A DNA stretch of 64,000 nt from CBDFJH01 sp965198095 (GCA_965198095.1 OZ240239.1:3410001-3474000); one strand, 5' to 3'; numbered from the stretch's first letter, positions 25,846-35,714 are shown. The notes: generated by a model not told the origin, from the sequence alone. Program-made: numbers and translations.

Positions 25846-26817
25846 CTATTTGCCCTCTCCAGACCTTTGAAGCTGGAGGATGTTCAACAATCCGCCATTC
25901 CCCTCACCGTCAATCACGTACTTTTGAATGTTCGGCAGGATCTTCTCCATCGTTTCCAGATAGAGCCGGGTCTCCGTGACTTCCCGTGCTTTTTTGTACT
26001 CTTTAAGTACTTCCAGAAACCGGTCGGCATCGCCCTGGGCGCGCTTTACGCGCTCCACCGTGTAGGCCTCCGCTTCTCGAATCATCCGCTCTGCCTTACC
26101 CCTTGTCTTCGGGATAATGTCATTCCGGTAGGCCTCGGCCTCGTTTCTGAGACGCTCTCGATCTTCCCTCGCGCTGGCCACGTCCTTAAAGGCGTGATCT
26201 ACCTCTCTGGGGACAGACACCGTCTGCAGTTTCACCTGCTCCACCCGCAAGCCGATCTGATAAAGGTCCATGACCTCCTGGATCTGTTGATGAATCTTCA
26301 TCTGGATCGCCAGTTTTCCCCCTGTGAGCGCCTCGTCTATCGGATGCTTCCCGATCACCTGGCGGAGCGCTGCCTCGGCGATACTGTGGACGGCAAGGGT
26401 CTGTTCAGAAACGTTGAACAGATACTCCTCGATATTTCGAATACGGTATTGCACGATCAGCTCGACGTCCACGATGTTCTCGTCCCCCGTCAACATGACG
26501 GATTCCCTTGGGACTTTTTGATAGCGCGGCGTCGGTGTCACGCTGACCGTTCGGAAACCGATCTCGATCCGTTTGACTTCGTCTACCTTTTCGACCTCTA
26601 CGTGTTCTATGGGCATCGGGTAGTGATAATGAATGCCCGGGCCGGTCACACCTGTCGAGCGCCCGAACCGGAACACCACGGCCCTCTCGGCGGGCTGGAT
26701 CATGTAAATGCCGCTGGCGATCCAGAGCAGCAGGAGCGCTCCGAGCACGTAATAGATCACGCGCGGGCTGAAAGAGAAATCGAAACTGGGTCTGCTCGGA
26801 AAATCGTATTGTTGCAC
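25846..26817 (-). CDS. hflK: HflK, SPFH-domain regulator of membrane protease
   Basis: Protein of 323 residues with one membrane helix (VIYYVLGALLLLWIASGIYM) after a short cytosolic start. The HflK-type SPFH domain follows (IQPAERAVVFRFGRSTGV, GIHYHYPMPIEHVEVEKV, LTGDENIVDVELIVQYRI) and then a long charged helix. It lacks the glycine-rich N-terminal extension of enterobacterial HflK. First gene after a 252-bp gap downstream of recG, where I see no promoter of note. Confidence 0.93.
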   Translation of the reverse strand: MQQYDFPSRPSFDFSFSPRVIYYVLGALLLLWIASGIYMIQPAERAVVFRFGRSTGVTGPGIHYHYPMPIEHVEVEKVDEVKRIEIGFRTVSVTPTPRYQKVPRESVMLTGDENIVDVELIVQYRIRNIEEYLFNVSEQTLAVHSIAEAALRQVIGKHPIDEALTGGKLAIQMKIHQQIQEVMDLYQIGLRVEQVKLQTVSVPREVDHAFKDVASAREDRERLRNEAEAYRNDIIPKTRGKAERMIREAEAYTVERVKRAQGDADRFLEVLKEYKKAREVTETRLYLETMEKILPNIQKYVIDGEGNGGLLNILQLQRSGEGK

Positions 26818-27069
26818 GCGCTCACCCGTCAGGCATTAAGGCAAAGTGGCTTTGTTCCCGTTGATGGCCGACCGCTTCGGCATCGGGTCCGATCGCCGAT
26901 CTTTCCAATCTCCTCGATGTCCCGCCGCTCTGGATGCGCCACCGAGGCTTCCTCCGGCGTCAGAATCTCTCCACCTCTCAGAACGATCAATCAATCTAGC
27001 ACAAATCAAAAAGGGTGTCAACCCCAAAGCCTCGTCAGACGTCGGCGGCAAGCGTTCCGGGATTGCGAA

Positions 27070-29184
27070 TCAGCCTGCCTCGACCAGCCTGGCATCGCGT
27101 TGTTCCAACGCCCTCGATCGAAGGCGGAGTCCCCGGTGCTCGGGGCGATCCAGGTTGCGGTCTGAATCCAACAGGCGTCGGGCCTCCTGCCTCGAGTGGA
27201 GGATCAAAGGCTCGTCCTTCGTCAGGTCTGCAAAGCGAAAGGCGGGAAGGCCGGCCTGTCGTGTGCCAAAGATCTCACCGGAGCCGCGGATTTTCAGATC
27301 CAGATCGGCGATCTTGAATCCGTCCTGCGTCTGCCGCATGGCCTCCAAACGGGCGAGCGCTTCAGGAGTCAGGCCGTCTGAACCACCCGCGATGAGGATG
27401 CAGAACGACTCCCGATGCCCCCGCCCCACTCTGCCTCTGATCTGATGCAGCTGAGACAACCCGAATCGTTCGGCGTGCTCGACCAAAACCACGCAGGCAT
27501 TCGGCACGTCGAGTCCAACCTCGATCACCGTCGTCGACACGAGAATCTGGATGGCGCCGCTCTGAAATGCCGCCATCACGGCTTGTCTTTCGTCCGCGCG
27601 CATCCGGCCGTGCATCAGTTCCAGGCGGAGCCCCTGAAATATCCCTGTTGCAAGCTCCGAGGCGACCTGCTTCGCCGCCTTGAAATCACGTTCCCCGGAC
27701 GGGTCGATCACCGGACAGACGACAAAGGCCTGACCCCCTTTGAGCACCTCGTTCCGAACGAATGCCAGCGCGTCCTTCCGTTGTTCCGCCGTACGCCAGC
27801 CTGTCCTGACTTGCCGGCGTCCCCGGGGCAGCTCGTCCAGAACGGTCACTTCCAGATCTCCGTAAACGGTCAGCGCAAGCGAGCGCGGAATGGGGGTGGC
27901 CGTCATCGCGAGCAGATGGACGCCCTCCCCCTTTTGCCGTAGCGCCGCCCGCTGCAGGACGCCGAATCGGTGCTGTTCATCCACCACCGCCAACCCGAGG
28001 TTTTTGAAGGCCACGTCGCGTTCGAGCAGCGCGTGCGTCCCGACGACCAAGCTGACGGCGCCAGAGGAGAGGCGGTTCAGCACAGAGCCGCGCGCCTCCC
28101 GACTCGCGGCCCCGGTCAACAGCTCGACCGAAAGCCCGACGGGACGCAACAGTTCACGCAGTGTATCGGCGTGCTGTCGCGCAAGGAGCTCCGTCGGGAC
28201 GAGGAGGGCCGCCTGCGCCCCGGCATCCACGACCGTCGTCATCGCAAGCGCCGCCACCAGCGTCTTGCCCGAGCCCACGTCGCCCTGCAGGAGCCTCAGC
28301 ATAGCGCCGGGTGTCGCCATGTCTTTCCGGATCTCCTCCAGCGCGCGCTCCTGAGCGCCCGTCAGCCGAAATGGGAGCGACGCGATCAGCGCGCGCGTTG
28401 CCGGACCGATCTGACCCGGCAAAGCAGGCGCGGTCCGGGAGCCCTGACGGTCCCATAGTCGCAGCATATGAAGCTGCAGACCAAAGAGCTCATCGAAGGC
28501 CAACCTGTGCCGCGCGTCTTCCACCTCTTCCATCGCCTCGGGAAAATGGATCTTCCGTATGGCCTTCCGGAATTCCATCAGTCCGTATCGATCCCTCAAA
28601 TCTGAAGGGAGTGGATCCTGGAGGTCGTTGCACACCGCCTCCAGGGCCTTGTGGATCGTGCGCCGAACGGACCGTGTGCCCATCTTGGCCGCCTTCATCT
28701 GCCGGCTCGTCCGGTACATCGGAATAATACGGCCCGTATGCAGGCGCGCTTCCCCGTCTCCCCCGGTGAGGAGATCCAACTCTGGATGAACCATCTGCCG
28801 CCGCTTCTCGAACAGAGACACGGTCCCGCCCGCCGAAACCCAGGCTCCCGGTGCCAGCATCCGAGGCAGGTGCGAGTAGCCAGCAAACCAGATGCACTCC
28901 AGCTTGCCGGAGGCGTCTTCAATCGTCACACGAAATCGCTTCCGGCGGCCAGGCACCGTTCCCAATCCGGCCACGCGACCCACCACGGTCGCCTCTTGGC
29001 CTACAGGCGTCTCTGCGATGCTGGCCTCTCTATTCCGATCGACATACCTTACGGGAGCGAAAAGCAGCAAGTCGGCCATAGTGAATACGCCGACCTCCGC
29101 CAGCAGTCGCTCTCGCCCAGGACCGATCCCGGCCAAAGCGCTGACGGGACGATTGAATTCGGGTAGCAGAATGGAGGCATCCAT
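27070..29184 (-). CDS. recG: ATP-dependent DNA helicase RecG
   Basis: Protein of 704 residues. The wedge/OB domain is N-terminal (ETPVGQEATVVGRVAGLGTV). Helicase motifs follow: LLQGDVGSGKTLVAALA (Walker A), LVPTELLARQHADTL, VVGTHALLERDV, VVDEQHRFGVLQRAAL (DEQH), LLAMTATPIPRSLALT, then domain 2 with STTVIEVGLDVPNACVVLVE and HQIRGRVGRG. It remodels stalled replication forks and Holliday junctions. Head of the minus-strand cluster. Confidence 0.96.
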   Translation of the reverse strand: MDASILLPEFNRPVSALAGIGPGRERLLAEVGVFTMADLLLFAPVRYVDRNREASIAETPVGQEATVVGRVAGLGTVPGRRKRFRVTIEDASGKLECIWFAGYSHLPRMLAPGAWVSAGGTVSLFEKRRQMVHPELDLLTGGDGEARLHTGRIIPMYRTSRQMKAAKMGTRSVRRTIHKALEAVCNDLQDPLPSDLRDRYGLMEFRKAIRKIHFPEAMEEVEDARHRLAFDELFGLQLHMLRLWDRQGSRTAPALPGQIGPATRALIASLPFRLTGAQERALEEIRKDMATPGAMLRLLQGDVGSGKTLVAALAMTTVVDAGAQAALLVPTELLARQHADTLRELLRPVGLSVELLTGAASREARGSVLNRLSSGAVSLVVGTHALLERDVAFKNLGLAVVDEQHRFGVLQRAALRQKGEGVHLLAMTATPIPRSLALTVYGDLEVTVLDELPRGRRQVRTGWRTAEQRKDALAFVRNEVLKGGQAFVVCPVIDPSGERDFKAAKQVASELATGIFQGLRLELMHGRMRADERQAVMAAFQSGAIQILVSTTVIEVGLDVPNACVVLVEHAERFGLSQLHQIRGRVGRGHRESFCILIAGGSDGLTPEALARLEAMRQTQDGFKIADLDLKIRGSGEIFGTRQAGLPAFRFADLTKDEPLILHSRQEARRLLDSDRNLDRPEHRGLRLRSRALEQRDARLVEAG

Positions 29185-29414
29185 TGAATCGCTCGAACCG
29201 CTCGCTTCCGGCTAAAGGTGGGAATCGCTACAAAAGTTAGATCCCTGGAAACGTACCGTCAAGCCCGAACCCAATCCTGCTTTTCCCTTGACCCTTCGGG
29301 AGCAGGACCTTATATTCGCCGAGAACGCTTCCTTCTCCTCTTGACCAGCCATTTGCTTTCCGCGTCAACCCCTGCACAACAGTCGTCATCCATCCTGAAG
29401 CTGGGGTTTCTTCC

Positions 29415-31355
29415 TTGCGATTCCGATTCGTCGCTCTCGCTGTCGCGATGCTTCCGCCCATCGCTCTGTCGGCCGAGACACCGATCCTCGGCGTGACTCA
29501 CAACCCTCAGGCCGAATCCCTCTTCCAACGCGCCTTGACACGCTACATCAACGGCAACTATGTCGAAGCGCGCCCGGCGTTCAAGGAGATCATAAACCAA
29601 TTTTCCGCGAATCAACGCACTTCGGCCTCTCGACTGATGCTTGCGAAGGTCCATTATAAACTGAAGAAGTACGGTCCAGCCATCGCAGCCGCCGTGGAAC
29701 TCTCTGAATTCTTCCCCTACAGCAGATATTTGGCGGACGCCGATCTGGTCGTCGGGGACTGTCATTTTCACCAGAAACAGATCTACAGCGCTTCGGTACA
29801 GTATGCGCGGGTCCTCTCGGGCAAGGCGAGTGTGCCGCTCAAGGCGAGGGCAGCGGACCGATTGGGGCAGATGGCAGGCACCGGGTTGCTGACTGTCCAA
29901 GATGTCGAGCGCCTGAAAGAACACTTTGGCCAATCGATCATCGACGAGGCGGTTGCGTTCGGCAAGGCGCGATGGCCTTTGAAACTCGGACGACGAGAGG
30001 AGAGCCTCAAGAAGCTTTCCCTGTTCCTGGAACGACACCCCAATGGCCTGCTGGCCCCCGAAGCGCGACGCGCTCTCGTACCCCCAATCCGGAAAAAGGT
30101 CGCCCAGCCCAAGAAGCCAGCGGCAAAACGGCCCACAATGACTCAGGAATCGGTTCACGCTCGCTACAAGGTGGGCGTCATCGCGCCTCTGAAGTCCCTC
30201 AGCGGAGCCGACCTCAGAGACGGGATCTTGCTCGCTCGCGAACAGCATCCGCTCTCGTCGGGCGAGCAGGTCGAGCTCGTCTTCGAGGATTCGGAGAGAG
30301 ACCCGATCGAGGCTGTTCTCGCCGCTGGACGGATCGTGGCCAAGTACGACGTCATCGCCATCATTGGCGCGCTGACCAGCCAGGAGACGATTCCCCTGGC
30401 GACCAAAGTGAGTTCGCTGGAAGTGCCCTTGATCGCCCCGACGGCCTCGAACGACAGAATCGCCTCTCTCAGCCCCTTCGTCTTCCAGATAAACGCCACC
30501 CCGGGAGCGCAGGGCCGGCGGCTCGCAGATTACGCCGTGCGGAAGATGCGTCTGCAGTTTCTGGCCACGCTGGCCTCAAATGATTCCTACGGCACCCGCA
30601 TCGTAAAGGAATTCACGGCGCGCGCAGAGGAACTGGGGGCGGAGGTGGTTGTGCAGGAGTGGTACGCCCCCGGGACCAAGGATTACCAGGGCCAGTTCAC
30701 GCGCATGCGAAACGCCGGTCTTGCCCTTCAAATGCCCGAATCGTTCGCCGATGAAGTCGATTCGCTTCTCCTCGGAGAGATGGTAGTAAACCATCCCCCT
30801 CCCGTTCCCGTGGACCCGGATACCGTGGAGCTGGAACCGGTGGAGACGATAGACGGTCTCCTGGTTGCCGGCGGAAAGGATGACATTCTCCTCATTGCGC
30901 CTCAGGTCGCATTCCATCGGATCAACGCCCAGCTTCTCGGGAGCGACGAATGGAATCACGATGAAGTGGCTCGAGATGGGGGAAGTTACGTGAACGGTAC
31001 CGTCTTTGTCGCCAAGTACTACGACCAGAGCACCCTCTCATCCGTTCGTGATTTCGTGGACGCGTTTCGCACCCGTTTCGGGAGAGATCAGTCGATCGCC
31101 GCGGCGCTCGGCTACGATGCCATGCTGACCGTCTTGAGCGCGATAGAACGAGGCGGGACGACGCGGGAGCGTCTTAGAGAGAGGCTGGAGAATCTCTCGG
31201 ACGTGGCCGGAGCGACGGGCAGAATTACGTTCAGCAGGGGGAATCGCGAGAACGCGGGAATGTATGTTCTGACGATACGACAGGGAAAGATCCGCCCCCT
31301 GTCGGACGACTTGCCGCATGAACCCCGATTCAGACGGCGGGAAGACGGACTGTAG
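29415..31355 (+). CDS. LpoA-like protein: TPR N-terminus plus type 1 periplasmic-binding domain
   Basis: Protein of 646 residues with a TTG start giving a clean signal peptide (MRFRFVALAVAMLPPIALSA). Residues ~30-220 form TPR-like helices (ALTRYINGNYVEARPAFKEI, AVELSEFFPYSRYLADADLV). A basic linker (KKVAQPKKPAAKRP) leads to a Leu/Ile/Val-binding-protein fold (YKVGVIAPLKSLSGADLRDG, AIIGALTSQETIPLATKV, TASNDRIASLSPFVFQIN). The order TPR then binding domain mirrors LpoA/LppC, the outer-membrane activator of peptidoglycan synthase. No lipobox is seen, so the parallel is architectural only. Confidence 0.7.
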   Translation: MRFRFVALAVAMLPPIALSAETPILGVTHNPQAESLFQRALTRYINGNYVEARPAFKEIINQFSANQRTSASRLMLAKVHYKLKKYGPAIAAAVELSEFFPYSRYLADADLVVGDCHFHQKQIYSASVQYARVLSGKASVPLKARAADRLGQMAGTGLLTVQDVERLKEHFGQSIIDEAVAFGKARWPLKLGRREESLKKLSLFLERHPNGLLAPEARRALVPPIRKKVAQPKKPAAKRPTMTQESVHARYKVGVIAPLKSLSGADLRDGILLAREQHPLSSGEQVELVFEDSERDPIEAVLAAGRIVAKYDVIAIIGALTSQETIPLATKVSSLEVPLIAPTASNDRIASLSPFVFQINATPGAQGRRLADYAVRKMRLQFLATLASNDSYGTRIVKEFTARAEELGAEVVVQEWYAPGTKDYQGQFTRMRNAGLALQMPESFADEVDSLLLGEMVVNHPPPVPVDPDTVELEPVETIDGLLVAGGKDDILLIAPQVAFHRINAQLLGSDEWNHDEVARDGGSYVNGTVFVAKYYDQSTLSSVRDFVDAFRTRFGRDQSIAAALGYDAMLTVLSAIERGGTTRERLRERLENLSDVAGATGRITFSRGNRENAGMYVLTIRQGKIRPLSDDLPHEPRFRRREDGL

Positions 31356-31906
31356 GCCGCGAGATGAATCGCGCGATCTTTTTGTCGGGAGTCAACCTTC
31401 CATGGCTGACACCAACCGGCAAGGGATGCCCATTCCGGAAAGCCGCAGCCTAGAATGGATACTTGCCAGGTGACCCCTTTTTTCTTCGAGATGCCCCGCG
31501 GGCCTTCCTGTCAATCCCCGTCCCTCCACGAAGCTCAGCCATCGATACACCCAATAGGCGAGCCGCCTTCTCGACCGGCAGCGGTCCGGATCCACTTTCG
31601 AGCTGCGAATCGTGAGGCCGGTGTCTCTTCGGCCCATCAGCTACAGCCCTCGCCGCGCATCCCTTTTTGATCGGATGTTTCGCGTCCTTTAGCCTGTCCC
31701 CACGTTCCCTGCCTCTCAGCCTCCTACGTCAAAAACCGTTCCAATATTGAATCTACGTCCATCAGGGACGCCCGTGAATCGGAACGTGAGCGCGCGCGCG
31801 CGCCCCCGGTTCCACGTTTGCAGATTCGGCCGTCAAATCGTGGCATACCACTTGCACCTCCACACCTGCCGCAGATCCTCATTTCCGAACAACCTGTTGT
31901 TATGCA
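31356..31906. other. 551-bp intergenic stretch, no gene recognised
   Basis: Several short frames occur but none has a ribosome site with plausible protein content. An alternating GCGCGCGCGCGC tract lies near 31792-31803 and could adopt Z-form, but I assign no role. Promoter elements for the next gene were not recognised. Confidence 0.4.
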
Positions 31907-33745
31907 ATGGATTCATCCAAAGCCAGCCACATTTCCGTGATTTTTTTCTTTCAAACCCGGACCTCCCGAGGCGTCATCGCTTTCATTCTCTGTATTATCG
32001 CCGGCTGCCGGGTCAATGCCCAGGAGCCTCCGGACCTGAATCCCTTGGACGCAGCAGCCTATCAGGAGATCCTCGAAGAGATCGAGGCGGTGCGGCTCGA
32101 CATCAACCGTGCGAGCGCCGACGACCTGATCATCCTGCCCTGGATTTCCCCAGAAGTCGGCCATCAGATCGAGGCATACCGAACCGAGTCGGGTCCCTTT
32201 CGCGACCTGGAGGACCTGCTTCAGGTCGCGGGGATGACCCGAGAGACGCTGCGCGCCGCAGCGCCTTACTTAACCGTCAAGGCCCCGGTGCGGGTCTCCG
32301 CGAAGACGCGCCTACGTCTATCCGAAAGCTCAGCCGCTCCGAACGGCCTTCAGGCGCTGCGGATCTCACATCGATCCGAGGCGGCCTTGCCAAACCTGGC
32401 GGAGCTGGCCGTGCTGACGGAACGCGATCCAGGGGAGCCTGACCTCACCGATTTCTGGACCGGCTACCTCGTCACTTCTAGAATCCCCGGCACGGATCGA
32501 CTCATTTTCGGCGACTTCCGTCCCGGATTCGGTCAGGGCCTGATCCTGAGCCGACACTATCGGACAGCCTCCACGTTCGACGCCGCGCGTCCCCAGACTC
32601 CGCGGCGTGTCGCCTACCGCTCCTCCGTCGAAAACGGGGCATTTCGAGGTCTCTACGCAGAGCGGACGTGGCGCGGACTAGCCTTCAGCGTAATCATCTC
32701 CCGAAACAGCTGGGACGCACAAATCCACGAAGCCGGCGCGGAGATCAAGATCGGCGGGGTACACAGCTCCAAGACCGGTCAAATGCGCAAAGATATGCTG
32801 GGCGAACGCACGATCGGCCTGCGGGTGAGCCAGGATCTCTCCGGCGGCACGCTCGGCGCCACACTGCTGCGAAGCCGCTTCAACCCATCGGTCGTGCTGC
32901 ACGATAGGTCAACGGGTCAAAACAGCCTGGTCGGCGTGGACTGGAGTCTCCGTCTCCGCCAATTCGCTTTTTTCGGCGAGTGCGCCCGTTCAACGGAAAG
33001 TCAGCTCGCCTGGGCTGCAGGAGTCCTCTTGAAGGGAGACCGGTTCCGCCTCGTTGGGCTGGCCAGGCGTTACGGCCCTCGCTTCCAAAGCCTCCGGGGA
33101 AAAGGATTTTCCGCCTATAGCGGATCGCCCAAGAACGAATGGGGCATCTTCCTGGGCGGGGAGTGGAGACCCGCGCGCAGAACGAAGCTGGAGGCCAGCC
33201 TGGATCGCTACGGCAGAATTCGACCCGAACGCCTCGCTTCGCTCCCTTCGAGGGGCGCACGCGCCCGCTTCAGGCTCACGCATCGCCTCGGCCAAGCCCT
33301 CCGTTTTCGTCTCGCCTCGGGAGCCCGGATTCAGATCCCGTCGGAGACGGGCAGCAGGAGACGTATCCGGGGCGATCTAAGTTGGTCTGGTGATCGGGGC
33401 CAGCTACAGGTCTGGACGGAACGGTCGTGGCTGACCTCCTCAGATCAGACGGCTTCTGGATTCGCGGGCGGATTCAACGTTCAGATGGGCAGACCGTCCG
33501 GTTTTCGAGTCGACATATGGGGGACGACCTTCGGGATCTCCGGATACGGCGTCCGGATCTTCACGTTCGTACCCTCGGTCTGGGGCGGAAGCCAACTGCT
33601 CACCCTGGCGGGCCGCGGAAACGCAGGTGGAATTCGCGCGGGCTGGAGCGGGGACTGGTGCCGAATCACCGTGCGGCATGCCGTCCGGCACGCGTCATCG
33701 ACGACGATGTCTTGGGCCATTCAGGTCGAACTGGGCAGATTGTGA
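31907..33745 (+). CDS. Helix-hairpin-helix domain outer-membrane protein
   Basis: Protein of 612 residues. After a signal sequence (IAFILCIIAGCRVNAQE, with a possible lipid-modified cysteine) comes a ComEA-like helix-hairpin-helix pair: LDINRASADDLIILPWIS and DLEDLLQVAGMTRETL. The remaining ~480 residues are strand-rich with repeated aromatic/basic patterns (RLIFGDFRPGFGQGLILSRH, FRLVGLARRYGPRFQ) typical of a barrel. The same architecture is seen in FCB-group genomes as HHH-containing barrel proteins of unknown role; a DNA-uptake or surface function is only suggested by the HHH part. The start may be ATG 31907 or a later GTG (31937). Confidence 0.65.
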   Translation: MDSSKASHISVIFFFQTRTSRGVIAFILCIIAGCRVNAQEPPDLNPLDAAAYQEILEEIEAVRLDINRASADDLIILPWISPEVGHQIEAYRTESGPFRDLEDLLQVAGMTRETLRAAAPYLTVKAPVRVSAKTRLRLSESSAAPNGLQALRISHRSEAALPNLAELAVLTERDPGEPDLTDFWTGYLVTSRIPGTDRLIFGDFRPGFGQGLILSRHYRTASTFDAARPQTPRRVAYRSSVENGAFRGLYAERTWRGLAFSVIISRNSWDAQIHEAGAEIKIGGVHSSKTGQMRKDMLGERTIGLRVSQDLSGGTLGATLLRSRFNPSVVLHDRSTGQNSLVGVDWSLRLRQFAFFGECARSTESQLAWAAGVLLKGDRFRLVGLARRYGPRFQSLRGKGFSAYSGSPKNEWGIFLGGEWRPARRTKLEASLDRYGRIRPERLASLPSRGARARFRLTHRLGQALRFRLASGARIQIPSETGSRRRIRGDLSWSGDRGQLQVWTERSWLTSSDQTASGFAGGFNVQMGRPSGFRVDIWGTTFGISGYGVRIFTFVPSVWGGSQLLTLAGRGNAGGIRAGWSGDWCRITVRHAVRHASSTTMSWAIQVELGRL

Positions 33746-33821
33746 GGAGGCGCCAGAACCGCAAGGCCGCTCGGCGTAGGGCGGACTCCGGACGGAGCGA
33801 AGGCAAAAAAGGAAGCACTGA

Positions 33822-34005
33822 TATGTATTGACCCCTGTCAAGAGCTCCGAAGGTGGTGTATGTCCAACGCCACAACTTTCGTAGATTTACCCGTGGTCTC
33901 CTCCTTCTCGCTGGGGATAGGTCTTTGGTTGAACTTCCGTTTTCCCAAAGACCTCCCCCGATCACCGAAATCGGGGGAGGTCTTTCATATGCCCGTCAAT
34001 ACATA
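33822..34005. repeat. 184-bp element bounded by 11-bp inverted repeats with internal hairpin
   Basis: TATGTATTGAC (33822-33832) and GTCAATACATA (33995-34005) are perfect inverted repeats. Inside is a perfect 16-bp stem (33947-33962 with 33970-33985, 7-nt loop). AGGTCTTT at 33919-33926 repeats the right arm end and could pair with AAAGACCT (33947-33954), forming a rival structure. No ORF. It may be a miniature mobile element, a structured RNA, or a terminator with anti-terminator. Confidence 0.5.
33947..33985 (+). terminator. 16-bp perfect hairpin
   Basis: AAAGACCTCCCCCGAT pairs with its exact complement across a 7-nt loop, and the right arm ends in TCTTT. It lies 200 bp after the helix-hairpin-helix gene and can act in either direction. 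Confidence 0.5.
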
Positions 34006-34074
34006 GGGTCTAAATCACGTGTGCCACGGGCGGCTCGCCCGCCCGTGAGAAATTCATTGCTCTAAAGTATTACA

Positions 34075-34559
34075 CCTGAATAGTTCATAAAAAGGGTTAG
34101 GAAAGTCACTCGTACTCACCTTTTCTTGCCGCCCAAGAAAAGGTGACAAAAGAAGGGCGCCTGCCTGCGCGGCGCACCGCGCTGCAGGCAGGCCCCTCAA
34201 ACGCCGGGGAGGCTCGGGCCGTGACGACTCAGCCTCACCGGAAACGACTGGCGCCGCGAATAGAATGAACTCCTCCCCCCGCCTGATGCCCACTGCGGGA
34301 CCCGCCCCCACACCGCGAATTTCCATTCGCCCCCGCACCTGACCCCGTCCCGCAGAGGGCCCCAACACCCGGGGAGGAGAAATGCCGAAGCAGCCAGAGA
34401 GCCGAAACGCCACGGCCGCGATGACATCTGGCCCGAATCACTCATGAAATCTGAAAAATCCGCTTATTGCACCAAAACAAAGTTTTTTAGCTCAAATCGG
34501 ATCACTGATTGTTCTACATGAAATTATGGAAATTTTCAGCAAATTTATGATTATTCAGG
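34075..34559 (-). repeat. MITE-like element, copy A (485 bp)
   Basis: Matches copy B (41329-41845) in reverse orientation over its whole length, with small indels. Ends are imperfect inverted repeats beginning CCTGAATAGTTCATAA (left) and CCTGAATAATCATAAA (right, reverse strand). It holds a perfect 13-bp stem CACCTTTTCTTG/CAAGAAAAGGTG and a GC-rich CCTGCCTGC stem. Apparent ORFs in it are arginine/proline-rich and diverge by indels, so it looks non-coding. Flanks show no target duplication. Confidence 0.7.
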
Positions 34560-34560
34560 C

Positions 34561-34860
34561 TATGAGCTCTATTCCGGCGGAGAGGCCTTCAGGATCGATT
34601 TCGCCATCCGCATCGCCTTGTCCAAACCTCTGGCCCACCGCGCGGGCACGCGTCTCAGCACGCTCGTTATCGATGAGGGGTTCGGCACGCAGGACCAGGA
34701 GGGTCTGGACAACCTGATCGAATCGATCCAGACCATCGGCCAGGACTTCGAAAAGATCCTTGTCGTCACTCACGTCGAGCGTTTGAAAAACGCTTTTCCG
34801 GCCCACATTCAAATGACCAAAGACCCCCACACCGGTTCTCGTTTCGAACTCAGTTGTTAG
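34561..34860 (+). pseudogene. sbcC: Truncated sbcC, C-terminal ATPase fragment only
   Basis: The frame starting exactly where repeat copy A ends reads YELYSGGEAFRIDFAIRIAL, the ABC signature of SbcC/Rad50. It continues through RAGTRLSTLVIDEGFGTQD (Walker B) and ILVVTHVERLKNAFPAHIQM to the stop at 34860. Full SbcC is ~1000 residues with an N-terminal Walker A and long coiled coil; all of that is missing here and nothing resembling it lies in the window. The gene was cut by insertion plus deletion or inversion at the repeat. An internal ATG at 34618 could give an 80-residue product without function. Confidence 0.85.
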
Positions 34861-35043
34861 CTGCAATCTCCCTCCGGCACAATTCTCGTCTCTGCACACC
34901 ACCCCCCTCCCGTCATAATACCGTAGCGAATGGCGTTTGATTTTTCATCCGGATTGGATTACTTTGGACCTGATTCTGTCCTTTGCGCGATGCTTGGGGC
35001 AATCGTTTTAAGAGAGATTTCTCCCTAAAGGGGGGGCTGATCA

Positions 35044-35706
35044 ATGGATGGAAAGGCATTGCTCGCGGAGTTTATCGGCACCTTCGCACTCGTCTTTGTG
35101 GCCGTTGGCGCCATTGCGACAGACTACCTGCAGGAAGGCGGTTCGGGCCTGGTTGGCGTCGCTCTCGCAACCGGCCTCACGTTGGTGGTCATGGTCAGTG
35201 CAACGGCAGCGATCAGCGGGGGACACATCAACCCGGCCGTTACCTTTGGCGCATGGATCACGGGAAAGATAGACACCCTCAACGCGATCGGTTACATCAT
35301 CGTGCAGTGCCTGGGCGCCATTGCCGCCGCCGCCCTGATCAAAGTGGTCATGCCGGCGAATGCGCTTGTTTCCGTAAAAATGGGCACACCGATGCTTGGC
35401 ACGGGGGTCACGCACGGGATGGGCCTGCTCATGGAGATCGTCCTGACCTTCTTCCTGGTCTTCGTTATTTTCGGCACTGCGATCGACCATCGAGTCCCGA
35501 AGTTCGGCGGGCTCTTCATTGGCCTGACCGTTACGATGGATGTCCTGGTTGGCGGGCCGATCACCGGGGCGGCCATGAATCCTGCCAGGCACCTGGGACC
35601 GGCACTGCTGGGGGGCGGCATGGAAAACACCTGGCTCTACTGGGTCGGTCCTCTGATCGGCAGTTCACTCGCCGCGATGATCTATCATCACGCACTTGAA
35701 GAGTAA
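35044..35706 (+). CDS. Aquaporin/glycerol-facilitator family channel (MIP)
   Basis: Protein of 220 residues with six membrane helices and both half-helix motifs: SGGHINPAVTFG in the first half and GAAMNPARHLGPALL in the second. The first helix begins LLAEFIGTFALVFVAVGAIA, the MIP signature. The shape resembles short bacterial and archaeal aquaporins rather than GlpF. It probably passes water or small neutral solutes. GGGGG lies just before ATG 35044, and DUF4837 follows 8 bp later. Confidence 0.9.
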   Translation: MDGKALLAEFIGTFALVFVAVGAIATDYLQEGGSGLVGVALATGLTLVVMVSATAAISGGHINPAVTFGAWITGKIDTLNAIGYIIVQCLGAIAAAALIKVVMPANALVSVKMGTPMLGTGVTHGMGLLMEIVLTFFLVFVIFGTAIDHRVPKFGGLFIGLTVTMDVLVGGPITGAAMNPARHLGPALLGGGMENTWLYWVGPLIGSSLAAMIYHHALEE

Positions 35707-35714
35707 GGGGCGTG

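Noticed and set aside
31792..31803. Alternating GC tract
   Set aside because: A short purine-pyrimidine run without supporting context; not evidence of a functional site.
34054..34413. 119-codon minus-strand ORF in repeat copy A, similar to the 134-codon ORF in copy B (41496-41900)
   Set aside because: Arginine/proline-rich, broken by indels between copies, no ribosome site; similarity follows from the DNA repeat.
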